Assembly (NCBI RefSeq): GCF_029894165.1 | Contig: NZ_JARXXU010000001.1 | Location: forward strand, 1,240,001 to 1,304,000 | Length of the DNA stretch: 64,000 nt | Origin: Aurantimicrobium minutum | Lineage (GTDB): Bacteria; Actinomycetota; Actinomycetes; Actinomycetales; Microbacteriaceae | Reading direction: 5' to 3' | Part shown: piece by piece, positions 37,031 to 45,244 of the stretch | How the letters are laid out: every line of letters begins with the position of its first letter | Position numbering within the stretch: the stretch's first letter is position 1 | Notes under the pieces: model-generated | Seen by the model: the letters and a program-made list of their open reading frames with translations, nothing else | Told to the model about the DNA's origin: nothing | The model's database searches: none | Made by a program: the position numbers and the translations under genes

Positions 37031-37462
37031 ATGACTGATCTCCCTACTGTTCTTGCCCAAACCAAAGAAGATTTCCTCGATCTCGGCGACAAGGACAAAA
37101 TCCAGCTGCTCATTGAATTTGCAGAGGAGCTGCCTGAACTCCCCGCTGAATATCAGGATCACCCTGAGCTGTTGGAAAAGGTCGAGGAATGTCAGTCTCC
37201 GGTTTATATCTTTGTTGACGTCACAGACGGGCTGGTTGCCGTGCACGCTACCGCACCGATCCAAGCTCCGACGACTCGTGGTTTTGCCAGCATTCTGGTT
37301 CAGGGGCTATCGGGCCTCAACGTTGAAGAAGCACTCGGGATACCAGATGACTTCCCCAGCACATTGGGCCTGAACACGCTGATTTCCCCCTTGCGTGTTC
37401 GCGGCATGACAGGAATGTTATGGCGTATGAAACGACAGATTCGCGAGAAAACATCCGCATAA
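37031..37462 (+). CDS. SufE-family sulfur acceptor protein
   Basis: 143 residues. Sulfur acceptor for cysteine desulfurases. The active Cys is in VEECQSPVYIFVDV near residue 55, and ATAPIQAPTTRGFASILV and the C-terminal SPLRVRGMTGMLWRMKRQ follow the family pattern. It lies after sseA and its stop overlaps the next gene by one base (TAATG). No sufS/sufBCD genes are in this window. GAGAAG upstream is a modest ribosome site. Confidence 0.9.
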   Translation: MTDLPTVLAQTKEDFLDLGDKDKIQLLIEFAEELPELPAEYQDHPELLEKVEECQSPVYIFVDVTDGLVAVHATAPIQAPTTRGFASILVQGLSGLNVEEALGIPDDFPSTLGLNTLISPLRVRGMTGMLWRMKRQIREKTSA

Positions 37463-38043
37463 TGCTGGACAGCGCTGACAAGTCTGACCAGGCGCTCAGA
37501 GACATCTATGCCTGGCCCGACACACAGACTTTTAGACTCAACCTGCTAGCCACGCCAGATGGGATTGTAGGACCAGACGGCACTTCACATTCCCTGACGA
37601 ATCCAGAAGACCGAAGAATCCTGCGCGCCATCCGAGCAGAAGCCGATGTGGTGATCGTCGGGGCAGAATCTGTCCGCACAGAAGGATGGTTCCTCCCCCC
37701 ACACGGCAGGCTCATGGTCCTCTCCTCGACAGGATTTCTCCCTTGGGACACCTGTCCTGACTCCACCCGCGTGTTTGTGGCACCGAGCGCCTCCGCCATT
37801 GTCCATAACCTCGCGAAAACAGAAACACGCGTGTTATGTGAGGGCGGCCTCGAAACGGCGAAACTTATTGCAGAACGCATAGGTTTCGATGAGATTGCTC
37901 TTTCAACCACCGGTGACGATATCCCTCCGATGCTCAGCTTTCTCCACATCCAAGACGATTTTGCTCTCGCAAGCCAACTCATTAATTCTTTGCATCAGAT
38001 GACTTTCCGTTATTGGCGGCGAGCCGTGGAGGGCCGCTCGTAG
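37462..38043 (+). CDS. RibD C-terminal-domain reductase (dihydrofolate-reductase fold)
   Basis: 193 residues from the ATG at 37462, which overlaps the SufE-like stop; an upstream in-frame ATG at 37420 is less likely. It is a stand-alone RibD_C domain: FRLNLLATPDGIVGPDG, then DVVIVGAESVRTEGW (nucleotide-binding turn) and RVLCEGGLETAKLIAE. There is no deaminase domain. A similar protein next to a ZapE-like gene in M. tuberculosis (Rv2671) was reported to act as an alternative dihydrofolate reductase; ours is shorter. Substrate (flavin precursor or folate) is open. Confidence 0.82.
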   Translation: MLDSADKSDQALRDIYAWPDTQTFRLNLLATPDGIVGPDGTSHSLTNPEDRRILRAIRAEADVVIVGAESVRTEGWFLPPHGRLMVLSSTGFLPWDTCPDSTRVFVAPSASAIVHNLAKTETRVLCEGGLETAKLIAERIGFDEIALSTTGDDIPPMLSFLHIQDDFALASQLINSLHQMTFRYWRRAVEGRS

Positions 38044-38051
38044 CTGGACTT

Positions 38052-38057
38052 TAGGGT
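38052..38057 (+). promoter_or_regulatory. Putative leaderless-type -10 box of the DUF3000 gene
   Basis: TAGGGT followed by CAGAGT and the GTG at 38064: exactly six bases and no Shine-Dalgarno. It lies after the stop of the preceding gene. Confidence 0.5.
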
Positions 38058-38063
38058 CAGAGT

Positions 38064-38648
38064 GTGACTGATGAGCAGAGCCTTCCTGAGGCTTTCCGCC
38101 GTGCCGTGGAGAGCATCTCTGCAGTCTCTTTCCGTGACGAGCTCACCGTTCGAGAGATAACTTCACCAGCAGGTGTCGCTCCGTATAGCTTTGCTCTCGC
38201 TGCTGATGTCCTCATCGCTGAGCACGAACATGAATCTCAGCACGGTACAGGTCGCTTCATTTTGCTCTATGACCCCGAAGAACCAGAATCCTGGGGCGGT
38301 CCTTTCCGGGTCGTCGCCTATGCCCAGGCACCACTGGAAGCCGATATCGGACTGGACCCATTTTTAGCCAACGTCGCGTGGTCCTGGCTAGTGGACGCCT
38401 TAGAAAGTCGTGAAGCCCACTATTTCAACGCGTCGGGAACAGCAACCCGGATTCTTTCTTCTGGTTTTGGAGAATTAGCGGATGCTGGTGACGGCGCCCA
38501 GATTGAACTTCGCGCTTCATGGTCACCTGCCACACCCGAAATGGGCGATCAGGCTGATGCCTGGGGTGAGTTGTTGTGCATGTTGGCAGGGCTTCCCCCC
38601 ACGGCCGATGCCGTGAGTCTCACCGCACGACGCAGGGAGCGTGGTTAG
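38064..38648 (+). CDS. DUF3000 family protein
   Basis: 194 residues from a GTG. I know this family only by its domain name; no function is established. Visible features are EAFRRAVESISAVSFRDEL at the N terminus, a hydrophobic core with FILLYDPEEPESWGGPFRVV, and a C-terminal LLCMLAGLPPTADAVSLTAR. No transmembrane helix. It precedes and overlaps rnd, an order shared with Rv2680-Rv2681 in M. tuberculosis, suggesting a role linked to RNA processing (inference). Confidence 0.85.
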   Translation: MTDEQSLPEAFRRAVESISAVSFRDELTVREITSPAGVAPYSFALAADVLIAEHEHESQHGTGRFILLYDPEEPESWGGPFRVVAYAQAPLEADIGLDPFLANVAWSWLVDALESREAHYFNASGTATRILSSGFGELADAGDGAQIELRASWSPATPEMGDQADAWGELLCMLAGLPPTADAVSLTARRRERG

Positions 38649-39837
38649 CGTTCGCGTTATCGCTTCTGCCGCAGAATTCCAGGAAGCCTGCGCCGTCATT
38701 GCAGCAGGCACAGGGCCTCTCGCCATTGATGCCGAACGAGCATCTGGTTTTACATACTCACAGCGCGCATACCTCATTCAGGTTCACCGCCGGGAAGCTG
38801 GAACATTCCTTTTCGACCCTCCTGCCATCGGGGACATGTCCGCGCTCTATGAACAAAATGCAGAACAAGAGTGGGTTCTGCATGCAGCAAGCCAGGATCT
38901 TGCCTGCTTACGCGAAGTGGGGATCACCCCCCAGCGCATTTTCGATACCGAACTTTCAGCACGGTTGTTGGGCATGGAACGTGTTGGTCTAGGCCCTGTC
39001 GTAGAGGCTTTATTGGGAATTCATCTTGCGAAAGAACATAGCGCGGCAGACTGGTCGACGAGGCCACTTCCTGAATCATGGCTCACCTACGCCGCCCTCG
39101 ACGTTGAACTTCTTGTGGACGTTCGAGATGAAATTGAGAAGCTACTCACCGAAAGCAACAAGCTTGCCTGGGCGCACGAAGAATTCCAGGCAACACTCGA
39201 CAAGCCCGAAAAACCTCTGAGCGCCGAACCGTGGCGACGTATCTCAGGTTTACACACGTTGCGCTCCCCCAAGCAGCTTGCAGTGGCACGCGCACTATGG
39301 AATGCCCGGGACGCTGTTGCACAAGCAAAAGATGTCTCCACAGGTCGACTTATTCCTGATGGATCTATCGTGGCCGCGGCACGAACCCACCTCACTTCCA
39401 AATCAGATTTGGCAAACCTCAAAGAGTTCAACGGCCGAGCAAGCCGCAGCATGATCGACACCTGGTGGGATGCCGTCCTGGTGGGACAGCAGGATGAGGA
39501 ACTGCCTGTGATGCGCGTTCCCAGCGATACGCTTCCACCTCCACGTGCATGGGTCGATCGCAAGCCAGAAGCACTCGAACGCCTCCAGACAGCTCGCGAA
39601 AAACTCTCAGTTCATGCTGAGGAGCTCTCAATGCCCGTAGAAAACCTCCTCACACCGAGCATTTTGCGGGAACTTGCCTGGGCACCTCCTGAGCCCATCA
39701 CGGTCGTCAGCGTGAGCGCAGCATTGAAGAAACATGGAGCCCGAGCGTGGCAAATTGCGCAAACATGTGCGCTGATTTCGAACGCGTTTGTGGAAGCAGA
39801 CCAAAAACTCCCTGAGGAAGCTCCGGTTTCTTCGTAG
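38641..39837 (+). CDS. rnd: Ribonuclease D family 3'-5' exonuclease with HRDC domain
   Basis: 398 residues from a GTG overlapping the DUF3000 gene by eight bases. DEDDy exonuclease motifs: PLAIDAERASGF (Exo I), VLHAASQDLACLREVG (Exo II), and TYAALDVELLVDVRDEI (Exo III with Tyr and Asp). An HRDC domain follows near residues 205-290 (LHTLRSPKQLAVARALWNARD). Acts in 3' maturation of tRNA and other stable RNAs. The C-terminal 100 residues (LLTPSILRELAWAPPEP) are common to actinobacterial members. Confidence 0.94.
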   Translation: MVSVRVIASAAEFQEACAVIAAGTGPLAIDAERASGFTYSQRAYLIQVHRREAGTFLFDPPAIGDMSALYEQNAEQEWVLHAASQDLACLREVGITPQRIFDTELSARLLGMERVGLGPVVEALLGIHLAKEHSAADWSTRPLPESWLTYAALDVELLVDVRDEIEKLLTESNKLAWAHEEFQATLDKPEKPLSAEPWRRISGLHTLRSPKQLAVARALWNARDAVAQAKDVSTGRLIPDGSIVAAARTHLTSKSDLANLKEFNGRASRSMIDTWWDAVLVGQQDEELPVMRVPSDTLPPPRAWVDRKPEALERLQTAREKLSVHAEELSMPVENLLTPSILRELAWAPPEPITVVSVSAALKKHGARAWQIAQTCALISNAFVEADQKLPEEAPVSS

Positions 39838-39912
39838 GGTGTCACAGCGGGGTTTCACAGCAGAATCCCACGAATTAGCATCAAGATAGCAATGACGCAT
39901 CGAGAGGACATC

Positions 39913-41109
39913 ATGACTGCCGGAAATCGTGTCGTATTTGTCGACGGAGTGAGAACTCCTTTTGGACGTGCCGGCGAAAAGGGCATGTATTGGAATACCC
40001 GCGCTGACGATCTTGTCGTGAAAGCAATGTTGGGGCTTATCGAGCGAAACCCCACAGTTCCTCTCGACAAAATAGATGAAGTCGCCATTGCAGCAACAAC
40101 CCAACAAGGCGACCAAGGTCTCACCCTTGGTCGCACAGCAGGTATTTTGGCCGGTCTCCCCCGTCACGTTCCTGGATATGCCATCGACCGCATGTGTGCC
40201 GGTGCAATGACTGCGGTTACGACGACCGCTGGCGGTATCGCGATGGGAGCATATGACATCGTTATTGCCGGTGGGGTCGAACACATGGGTCGCCACCCCA
40301 TGGGCTTTGGCGCCGACCCGAACCCTCGATTCCTTTCTGAACGTATTGTGAGTGCCGATGCACTCAACATGGGTGCCACCGCAGAACGTCTCCATGATCG
40401 CTTTCCCGCACTTACCAAGGAGCGCGCAGATGCCTATGCACTGCGTTCCCAGCACAAGGTTGCTGCCGCATATGCTGCCGGACACATTCAGGCAGACCTG
40501 ATTCCAGTCTCCGCAAAGACACCTGCCGGCTGGACCCTTGCCACTGTTGACGAAGCACCGCGTCCTGAAACCACACTGGAAGGTTTGGCTGGCTTGAAAA
40601 CCCCATTCCGTTCACACGGAAGAGTTACTGCCGGTAATGCCAGTGGCTTGAATGACGGCGCGACGGTATGCATGCTGGCAAGTGAGCAGACTGCAACTGA
40701 GCTGGGCTTGAGTGTCAAAATGACGATGGTCTCTTTCGCCTTTGCCGGCGTAGAACCTGAAGTGATGGGTATCGGTCCCGTTCCCGCGACGGAAAAGGCT
40801 CTGCGCAAAGCGGGGCTGGAAATCTCAGACATTGGGTTGTTCGAAGTAAACGAAGCGTTTGCCGTTCAGGTGCTGGCATTCCTGGATCACTTTGGAATCG
40901 CAGATGATGACCCACGCGTCAACGAATACGGTGGCGCCATCGCATTGGGACACCCCTTGGCTAGCAGCGGGGTCCGCCTGATGATTCAACTTGCCCACCA
41001 ATTCCAACGACACCCCGAAGTTCGCTACGGCATGACAACGATGTGTATTGGTCTTGGCCAAGGTGGCACAGTTATTTGGGAAAACCCACACTGGAACGGA
41101 GCCCGCTAA
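39913..41109 (+). CDS. fadA: Acetyl-CoA acyltransferase (thiolase)
   Basis: 398 residues from the ATG at 39913, with GAGAGGA before it; an earlier ATG at 39892 lacks such a site. Thiolase I family: acylated Cys in IDRMCAGAMTAV near residue 90, NASGLNDGA, GHPLASSGVRL with the catalytic His, and the second Cys in MCIGLGQGG near the C terminus. The stop overlaps the fadB-like start by one base, so the two form a beta-oxidation trifunctional pair. Their position between rnd and dxs differs from the mycobacterial order. Confidence 0.95.
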   Translation: MTAGNRVVFVDGVRTPFGRAGEKGMYWNTRADDLVVKAMLGLIERNPTVPLDKIDEVAIAATTQQGDQGLTLGRTAGILAGLPRHVPGYAIDRMCAGAMTAVTTTAGGIAMGAYDIVIAGGVEHMGRHPMGFGADPNPRFLSERIVSADALNMGATAERLHDRFPALTKERADAYALRSQHKVAAAYAAGHIQADLIPVSAKTPAGWTLATVDEAPRPETTLEGLAGLKTPFRSHGRVTAGNASGLNDGATVCMLASEQTATELGLSVKMTMVSFAFAGVEPEVMGIGPVPATEKALRKAGLEISDIGLFEVNEAFAVQVLAFLDHFGIADDDPRVNEYGGAIALGHPLASSGVRLMIQLAHQFQRHPEVRYGMTTMCIGLGQGGTVIWENPHWNGAR

Positions 41110-43244
41110 TGTCGCAGTACGATTCCATTGATTTCACCGACCTCCTTGCCCTCAGTGACGCAGAGGTCGTGACGCACAGTTACGTGCATGATGTCCCCTT
41201 GCCCAGTGGCAAGGTTCTTGCCCTTGTCACACTGGACAATGGGATGGATTACAAGCGGCCCAACACCCTGGGTCCACAGAGCCTGCTCGAATTTGATCGC
41301 CTTCTCGTTACTCAAAGGGATCGTGCGGCAGCTGGAGAGATCCACGCAGTTGCCGTAACCGGCAAAGAATTCATCCTGGCAGCTGGTGCGGACCTCAGCC
41401 GCGTGAGCGCAGTCCCCAGTAAGGCCGTTGCGGTCAAGCTTGCCCAGCTTGGTCACCGTGCTCTGGGGCGTCTGGGGCAACTTGGTGTTCCTTCATTCGT
41501 CTTTATCAATGGCCTCGCACTGGGTGGCGGACTCGAGATCGCCCTCAATGCGGATTATCGAACCATTGATGCCAATGCCAGCGCAGTCGCCCTCCCCGAG
41601 GTGTTCCTAGGCCTCATTCCAGGCTGGGGTGGTGCGTACCTGCTTCCCAACCTGATCGGCATTGAAAATGCTCTCAAAGTGATCATTGAAAATCCTCTCA
41701 AGAACAACCGCATGCTCAAACCCCGAGATGCTCTGGAGCTTGGTATCGCAGACGCCATGTTTGGCTCCGCGCGCTTCTTAGAAGAGTCACTTCTCTGGGC
41801 GGACGCAGTCCTCAACGGGCAGCCCGTCTCACGCCCCAACCAGCCTGGCAAGATTGAACGCTTGGCTAAATGGAACATCGCCGTCAATATCGCGAGAAAG
41901 AGTGTCGAGGAGAAACTAGGGATGGTAGCAAAGTCCCCCTATCTCGCTCTTGAACTACTCGAGCAAGCACGTAAGGTCGACAAAGAGGCAGCTTTTGCTC
42001 GCGAAGACGAGGCAATTGCCAGTTTGATTGTCGGAGACCAATTCCACGCGTCAATGTATGCATTTGATTTGGTTCAAAAACGGGCGAAAAAGCCCGCTGG
42101 TGCTCCGGATTCGTCGCTTGCTCGCCCTGTTGGCAAGGTGGGAGTGATTGGGGCGGGACTGATGGCGCGCCAGTTTGCACTCCTCTTTGTGCGCAAGCTC
42201 AAAGTTCCTGTCGTGCTGACCGATATCAACCAAGACAAGCTTGACGAGGCGTTGGCCTACATCCACGCTGAAATTCAGGCCACCCACGACAAAGGTCGAA
42301 TCAGTTCTGATGAAAACCAACGTCTTCAGGCACTCGTGAGCGGAACAACCAATCCTGCTGAATTCTCTGACGCTGATTGGGTGATTGAAGCAGTTTTTGA
42401 GGAACTCACTGTCAAACAGGATGTCTTCGCTGCCATTGAACAACATGTGTCTGAAGATGCCATTTTGGCCACCAACACTTCCAGCCTCTCTGTGGCCGAG
42501 ATTGGTGCCAAGCTCTCCCACCCAGAACGTCTTGTTGGTTTCCACTTCTTCAACCCCGTAGCTGTGATGCCCCTGGTTGAGGTTGTTAACGCTCCTCAGA
42601 CCAACGAGACAAGCCTTGCCACAGCCATGGCCGTGGCGAAGGAATTGGGCAAAACTGCCGTCATTACGACGGACTCCCCTGGTTTCGTGGTGAACCGCTT
42701 GTTAGCCCGTCTGCTGGGTGAAGCAATGCATGCAGTTGACCTCGGAACACCATTCAAAGTCGTGGATGAGTCTGTGGCACCTTTTGGCATGCCCATGGCA
42801 CCGTTTGAGTTGCTTGACCTTGTCGGACTCAAGGTCGGTGCACACGTCTTAGACACCCACTTCGCGGCGTTTCCCGATCGTTTCTTCCGCAGCGATAACT
42901 TGCATAAGCTCGCCGAACACGGTTCTCTTATCGTGCGCGGACGCACCGACAAGATCACCGGTTACGACCGTGGTGCTGAAGCCATCGTGAAGGGCGGAAC
43001 CACCCCGCTGACTGCTGAGGAGATTCGCTTGCGTATCGAGGATGGTCTCGCTGACGAAATTCACCGCATGTTGGAGGAAAAGGTTGTCTCGGCACCGGAA
43101 GATATCGATCTCTGCATGATCATGGGTGCGGGTTGGCCTTTCCAAATGGGTGGTGCAACACCATTCCTCGACCGTATCGGCGCAAGCCAGCGCGTGTTCG
43201 GGGGAACTTTCCACACCCCACTTATTGCAGGAACGAACGCTTAA
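41109..43244 (+). CDS. fadB: Fused enoyl-CoA hydratase / 3-hydroxyacyl-CoA dehydrogenase
   Basis: 711 residues from the ATG at 41109. The N-terminal crotonase domain has the oxyanion segment AAGADLSRVSAVPSKAV and GGGLEIALNADYR with ALPEVFLGLIPGWGGAYLLP. The C-terminal dehydrogenase domain has the NAD loop GVIGAGLMARQFALLF, TNTSSLSVAEI, and FHFFNPVAVMPLVEVV with the catalytic His. Forms the alpha subunit of a fatty acid oxidation complex with FadA. It ends three bases before the convergent dxs stop, with no terminator between. Confidence 0.95.
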   Translation: MSQYDSIDFTDLLALSDAEVVTHSYVHDVPLPSGKVLALVTLDNGMDYKRPNTLGPQSLLEFDRLLVTQRDRAAAGEIHAVAVTGKEFILAAGADLSRVSAVPSKAVAVKLAQLGHRALGRLGQLGVPSFVFINGLALGGGLEIALNADYRTIDANASAVALPEVFLGLIPGWGGAYLLPNLIGIENALKVIIENPLKNNRMLKPRDALELGIADAMFGSARFLEESLLWADAVLNGQPVSRPNQPGKIERLAKWNIAVNIARKSVEEKLGMVAKSPYLALELLEQARKVDKEAAFAREDEAIASLIVGDQFHASMYAFDLVQKRAKKPAGAPDSSLARPVGKVGVIGAGLMARQFALLFVRKLKVPVVLTDINQDKLDEALAYIHAEIQATHDKGRISSDENQRLQALVSGTTNPAEFSDADWVIEAVFEELTVKQDVFAAIEQHVSEDAILATNTSSLSVAEIGAKLSHPERLVGFHFFNPVAVMPLVEVVNAPQTNETSLATAMAVAKELGKTAVITTDSPGFVVNRLLARLLGEAMHAVDLGTPFKVVDESVAPFGMPMAPFELLDLVGLKVGAHVLDTHFAAFPDRFFRSDNLHKLAEHGSLIVRGRTDKITGYDRGAEAIVKGGTTPLTAEEIRLRIEDGLADEIHRMLEEKVVSAPEDIDLCMIMGAGWPFQMGGATPFLDRIGASQRVFGGTFHTPLIAGTNA

Positions 43245-43247
43245 CGG

Positions 43248-45194
43248 TTAGTTGGAATCGGTTCGGAGCGACTGGTTCACTGAAGCTTCCTCGGGAAGTG
43301 GCCTGGCCACAGGGATTTTGCTTCCCAGAACCTGTGCAACCACATCTCGGGCAATGTCCTGTGCGGTGAGGCCTGCCTCAGCCAAAATCTCGTCACGTGT
43401 GGCGTGATCGAGGAATTCATCTGGAAGTCCAAGTTCATCAACGGCGGTGTCCACACCTGCACTGCGCAAATCTTGACGAATTCGGGTACCAATACCAGCA
43501 ACACGAATACCGTCCTCAATCGTGATGACCAGGCGGTGGTCTCGCGCCATCTCGATGATGCTGGCGGGAACGGGAACAACCCACCGAGGGTCAACAACAG
43601 TGGCACCGATCCCCTGCTGCCCCAAACGTGCTGCAACGTCGAGACCCAATTTCGCAAAGGGGCCAATCGCCACAATCAGCACATCTTTGTGAGCGGCCTC
43701 GAGCAGAACGTCGACGCCATCCTCGCAGCGGCGCACAGCATCAATATCGGCGCTCACGGAGCCTCTGGGGAAGCGAACGACAGTAGGTGCGTCATGTACT
43801 GCAATTGCTTCTGCCAACTCCTCACGCAGGCGCGTAGCGTCGCGAGGGGCTGCCAGGCGAATGTGAGGCACAGTCTGCAGGATGGACAGATCCCACACGC
43901 CATGGTGGCTGGGACCGTCTGGGCCCGTCACACCAGCGCGGTCGAGAACAAAGGTCACGCCGGCCTTGTGGAGGGCAACATCCATCAGAATTTGATCAAA
44001 AGCGCGGTTCATGAATGTGGCATATAGCGCGACGACAGGATGCATGCCACCAAAAGCAAGTCCCGCAGCTGAGGTGACCGCATGCTGCTCGGCTATGCCG
44101 ACGTCGATTACACGCTCAGGGAAACGCTCCTGAAGTTTGTGCAAACCGGTGGGACGGAGCATGGCGGCGGTAATGCCTACGATCTTGTCGTTACGTTCCG
44201 CCTGTGCAACGAGTTCTTCGGCAAAAACATCCGTCCAGCCCAGCGAAGTGGAAGTACTCAATGCTTTACCGGTTGCTGGGTCTATCTTCCCGACAGCATG
44301 GAATTGATCGTCGACGTCTTGGCGGGCAGGTTCATACCCTTTACCCTTTTCGGTAATCGCATGCACGATCACAGGTGCGCCATAGTTCTTGGCCTGCGTG
44401 AGAGCTGCTTCAAGCGCTTTGATGTCGTGGCCGTTGACCGGGCCTAAGTATTTGATATCTAGGTTGGCATAAAGGTCTTGGTTGTTGGTGAAACGACTGA
44501 GGAAGCCGTGCACACCGCCGCGCATACCGCGATAAAAGGCACGGGCATAAGGTCCCATTTTTGCAAACATGCGACTACTGGTGAAGTGGAGCTTGCGGTA
44601 GCTCGTGCGCGTGCGCATCTTGTCGAGGTAACGTGCCATTCCTCCAATAGTGGGGGCATAGCTTCGACCGTTGTCATTGACCACGATGATGAGGTTGCGC
44701 GCATTGTCGTGGCTGATGTTGTTGAGCGCTTCCCACGTCATACCACCGGTGAGAGAACCGTCGCCCACCACAGCAATGACATGACGATCAGTTTGACCGG
44801 TCATCGAATAGGCGCGTGAAATTCCATCTGCCCACGACAACGAGCTCGAGGCATGGGAACTTTCGACAATGTCGTGAATGGATTCAGAACGTTGAGGGTA
44901 ACCAGCAAGACCCCCCTTTTCCCGCAGATGAGAAAAGTCTTGTCGACCAGTTAGAAGCTTGTGCACATAGGACTGGTGTCCTGTATCGAACACGATGGAG
45001 TCGTTGGGCGACTCAAAGACACGGTGAATAGCAATCGTCAGTTCCACGACACCTAAGTTGGGGCCGAGGTGTCCCCCAGAACGGGCCACTTCGCGCACCA
45101 AAAACTCCCGGATTTCTCCGGACAGTTCACTCAGTTCATCATGGCTGAGCTTGTCGAGGTCCCTGGGTCCGTGAACCGTTTCAAGAATTGCCAT
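43248..45194 (-). CDS. dxs: 1-deoxy-D-xylulose-5-phosphate synthase
   Basis: 648 residues. Thiamine diphosphate enzyme joining pyruvate and glyceraldehyde 3-phosphate at the start of the MEP isoprenoid route. The ThDP signature GDGSLTGGMTWEALNN is near residue 145, RVIDVGIAEQHAVT holds the conserved Glu, and VLDRAGVTGPDGPSHHG follows. TAGACT lies six bases before the ATG without a ribosome site, so the message is probably leaderless. A 14-base palindrome abuts that box. It is downstream of acnA on the same strand. Confidence 0.97.
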   Translation of the reverse strand: MAILETVHGPRDLDKLSHDELSELSGEIREFLVREVARSGGHLGPNLGVVELTIAIHRVFESPNDSIVFDTGHQSYVHKLLTGRQDFSHLREKGGLAGYPQRSESIHDIVESSHASSSLSWADGISRAYSMTGQTDRHVIAVVGDGSLTGGMTWEALNNISHDNARNLIIVVNDNGRSYAPTIGGMARYLDKMRTRTSYRKLHFTSSRMFAKMGPYARAFYRGMRGGVHGFLSRFTNNQDLYANLDIKYLGPVNGHDIKALEAALTQAKNYGAPVIVHAITEKGKGYEPARQDVDDQFHAVGKIDPATGKALSTSTSLGWTDVFAEELVAQAERNDKIVGITAAMLRPTGLHKLQERFPERVIDVGIAEQHAVTSAAGLAFGGMHPVVALYATFMNRAFDQILMDVALHKAGVTFVLDRAGVTGPDGPSHHGVWDLSILQTVPHIRLAAPRDATRLREELAEAIAVHDAPTVVRFPRGSVSADIDAVRRCEDGVDVLLEAAHKDVLIVAIGPFAKLGLDVAARLGQQGIGATVVDPRWVVPVPASIIEMARDHRLVITIEDGIRVAGIGTRIRQDLRSAGVDTAVDELGLPDEFLDHATRDEILAEAGLTAQDIARDVVAQVLGSKIPVARPLPEEASVNQSLRTDSN

Positions 45195-45200
45195 GCTGTG

Positions 45201-45206
45201 AGTCTA
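45201..45206 (-). promoter_or_regulatory. Putative leaderless-type -10 box of dxs
   Basis: TAGACT on the minus strand, then CACAGC and the dxs ATG. No Shine-Dalgarno. The adjoining palindrome TGAGCAATTGCTCA (45207-45220) overlaps the region a polymerase would contact. Confidence 0.5.
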
Positions 45207-45220
45207 TGAGCAATTGCTCA
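45207..45220. promoter_or_regulatory. Perfect 14-bp palindrome upstream of dxs
   Basis: TGAGCAATTGCTCA is self-complementary over all 14 positions and sits directly upstream of the dxs -10 box, in the 50-base gap after acnA. It has the size of a dimeric repressor operator; the protein is unknown. It lacks a T run and is not a good terminator for acnA. Confidence 0.4.
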
Positions 45221-45244
45221 AGATTCGTGCTGTTAATCTCTCGA

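Noticed and set aside
39628-40485. 285-codon open frame on the minus strand
   Set aside because: Antisense to rnd and fadA, Cys-rich, no domain and no ribosome site.
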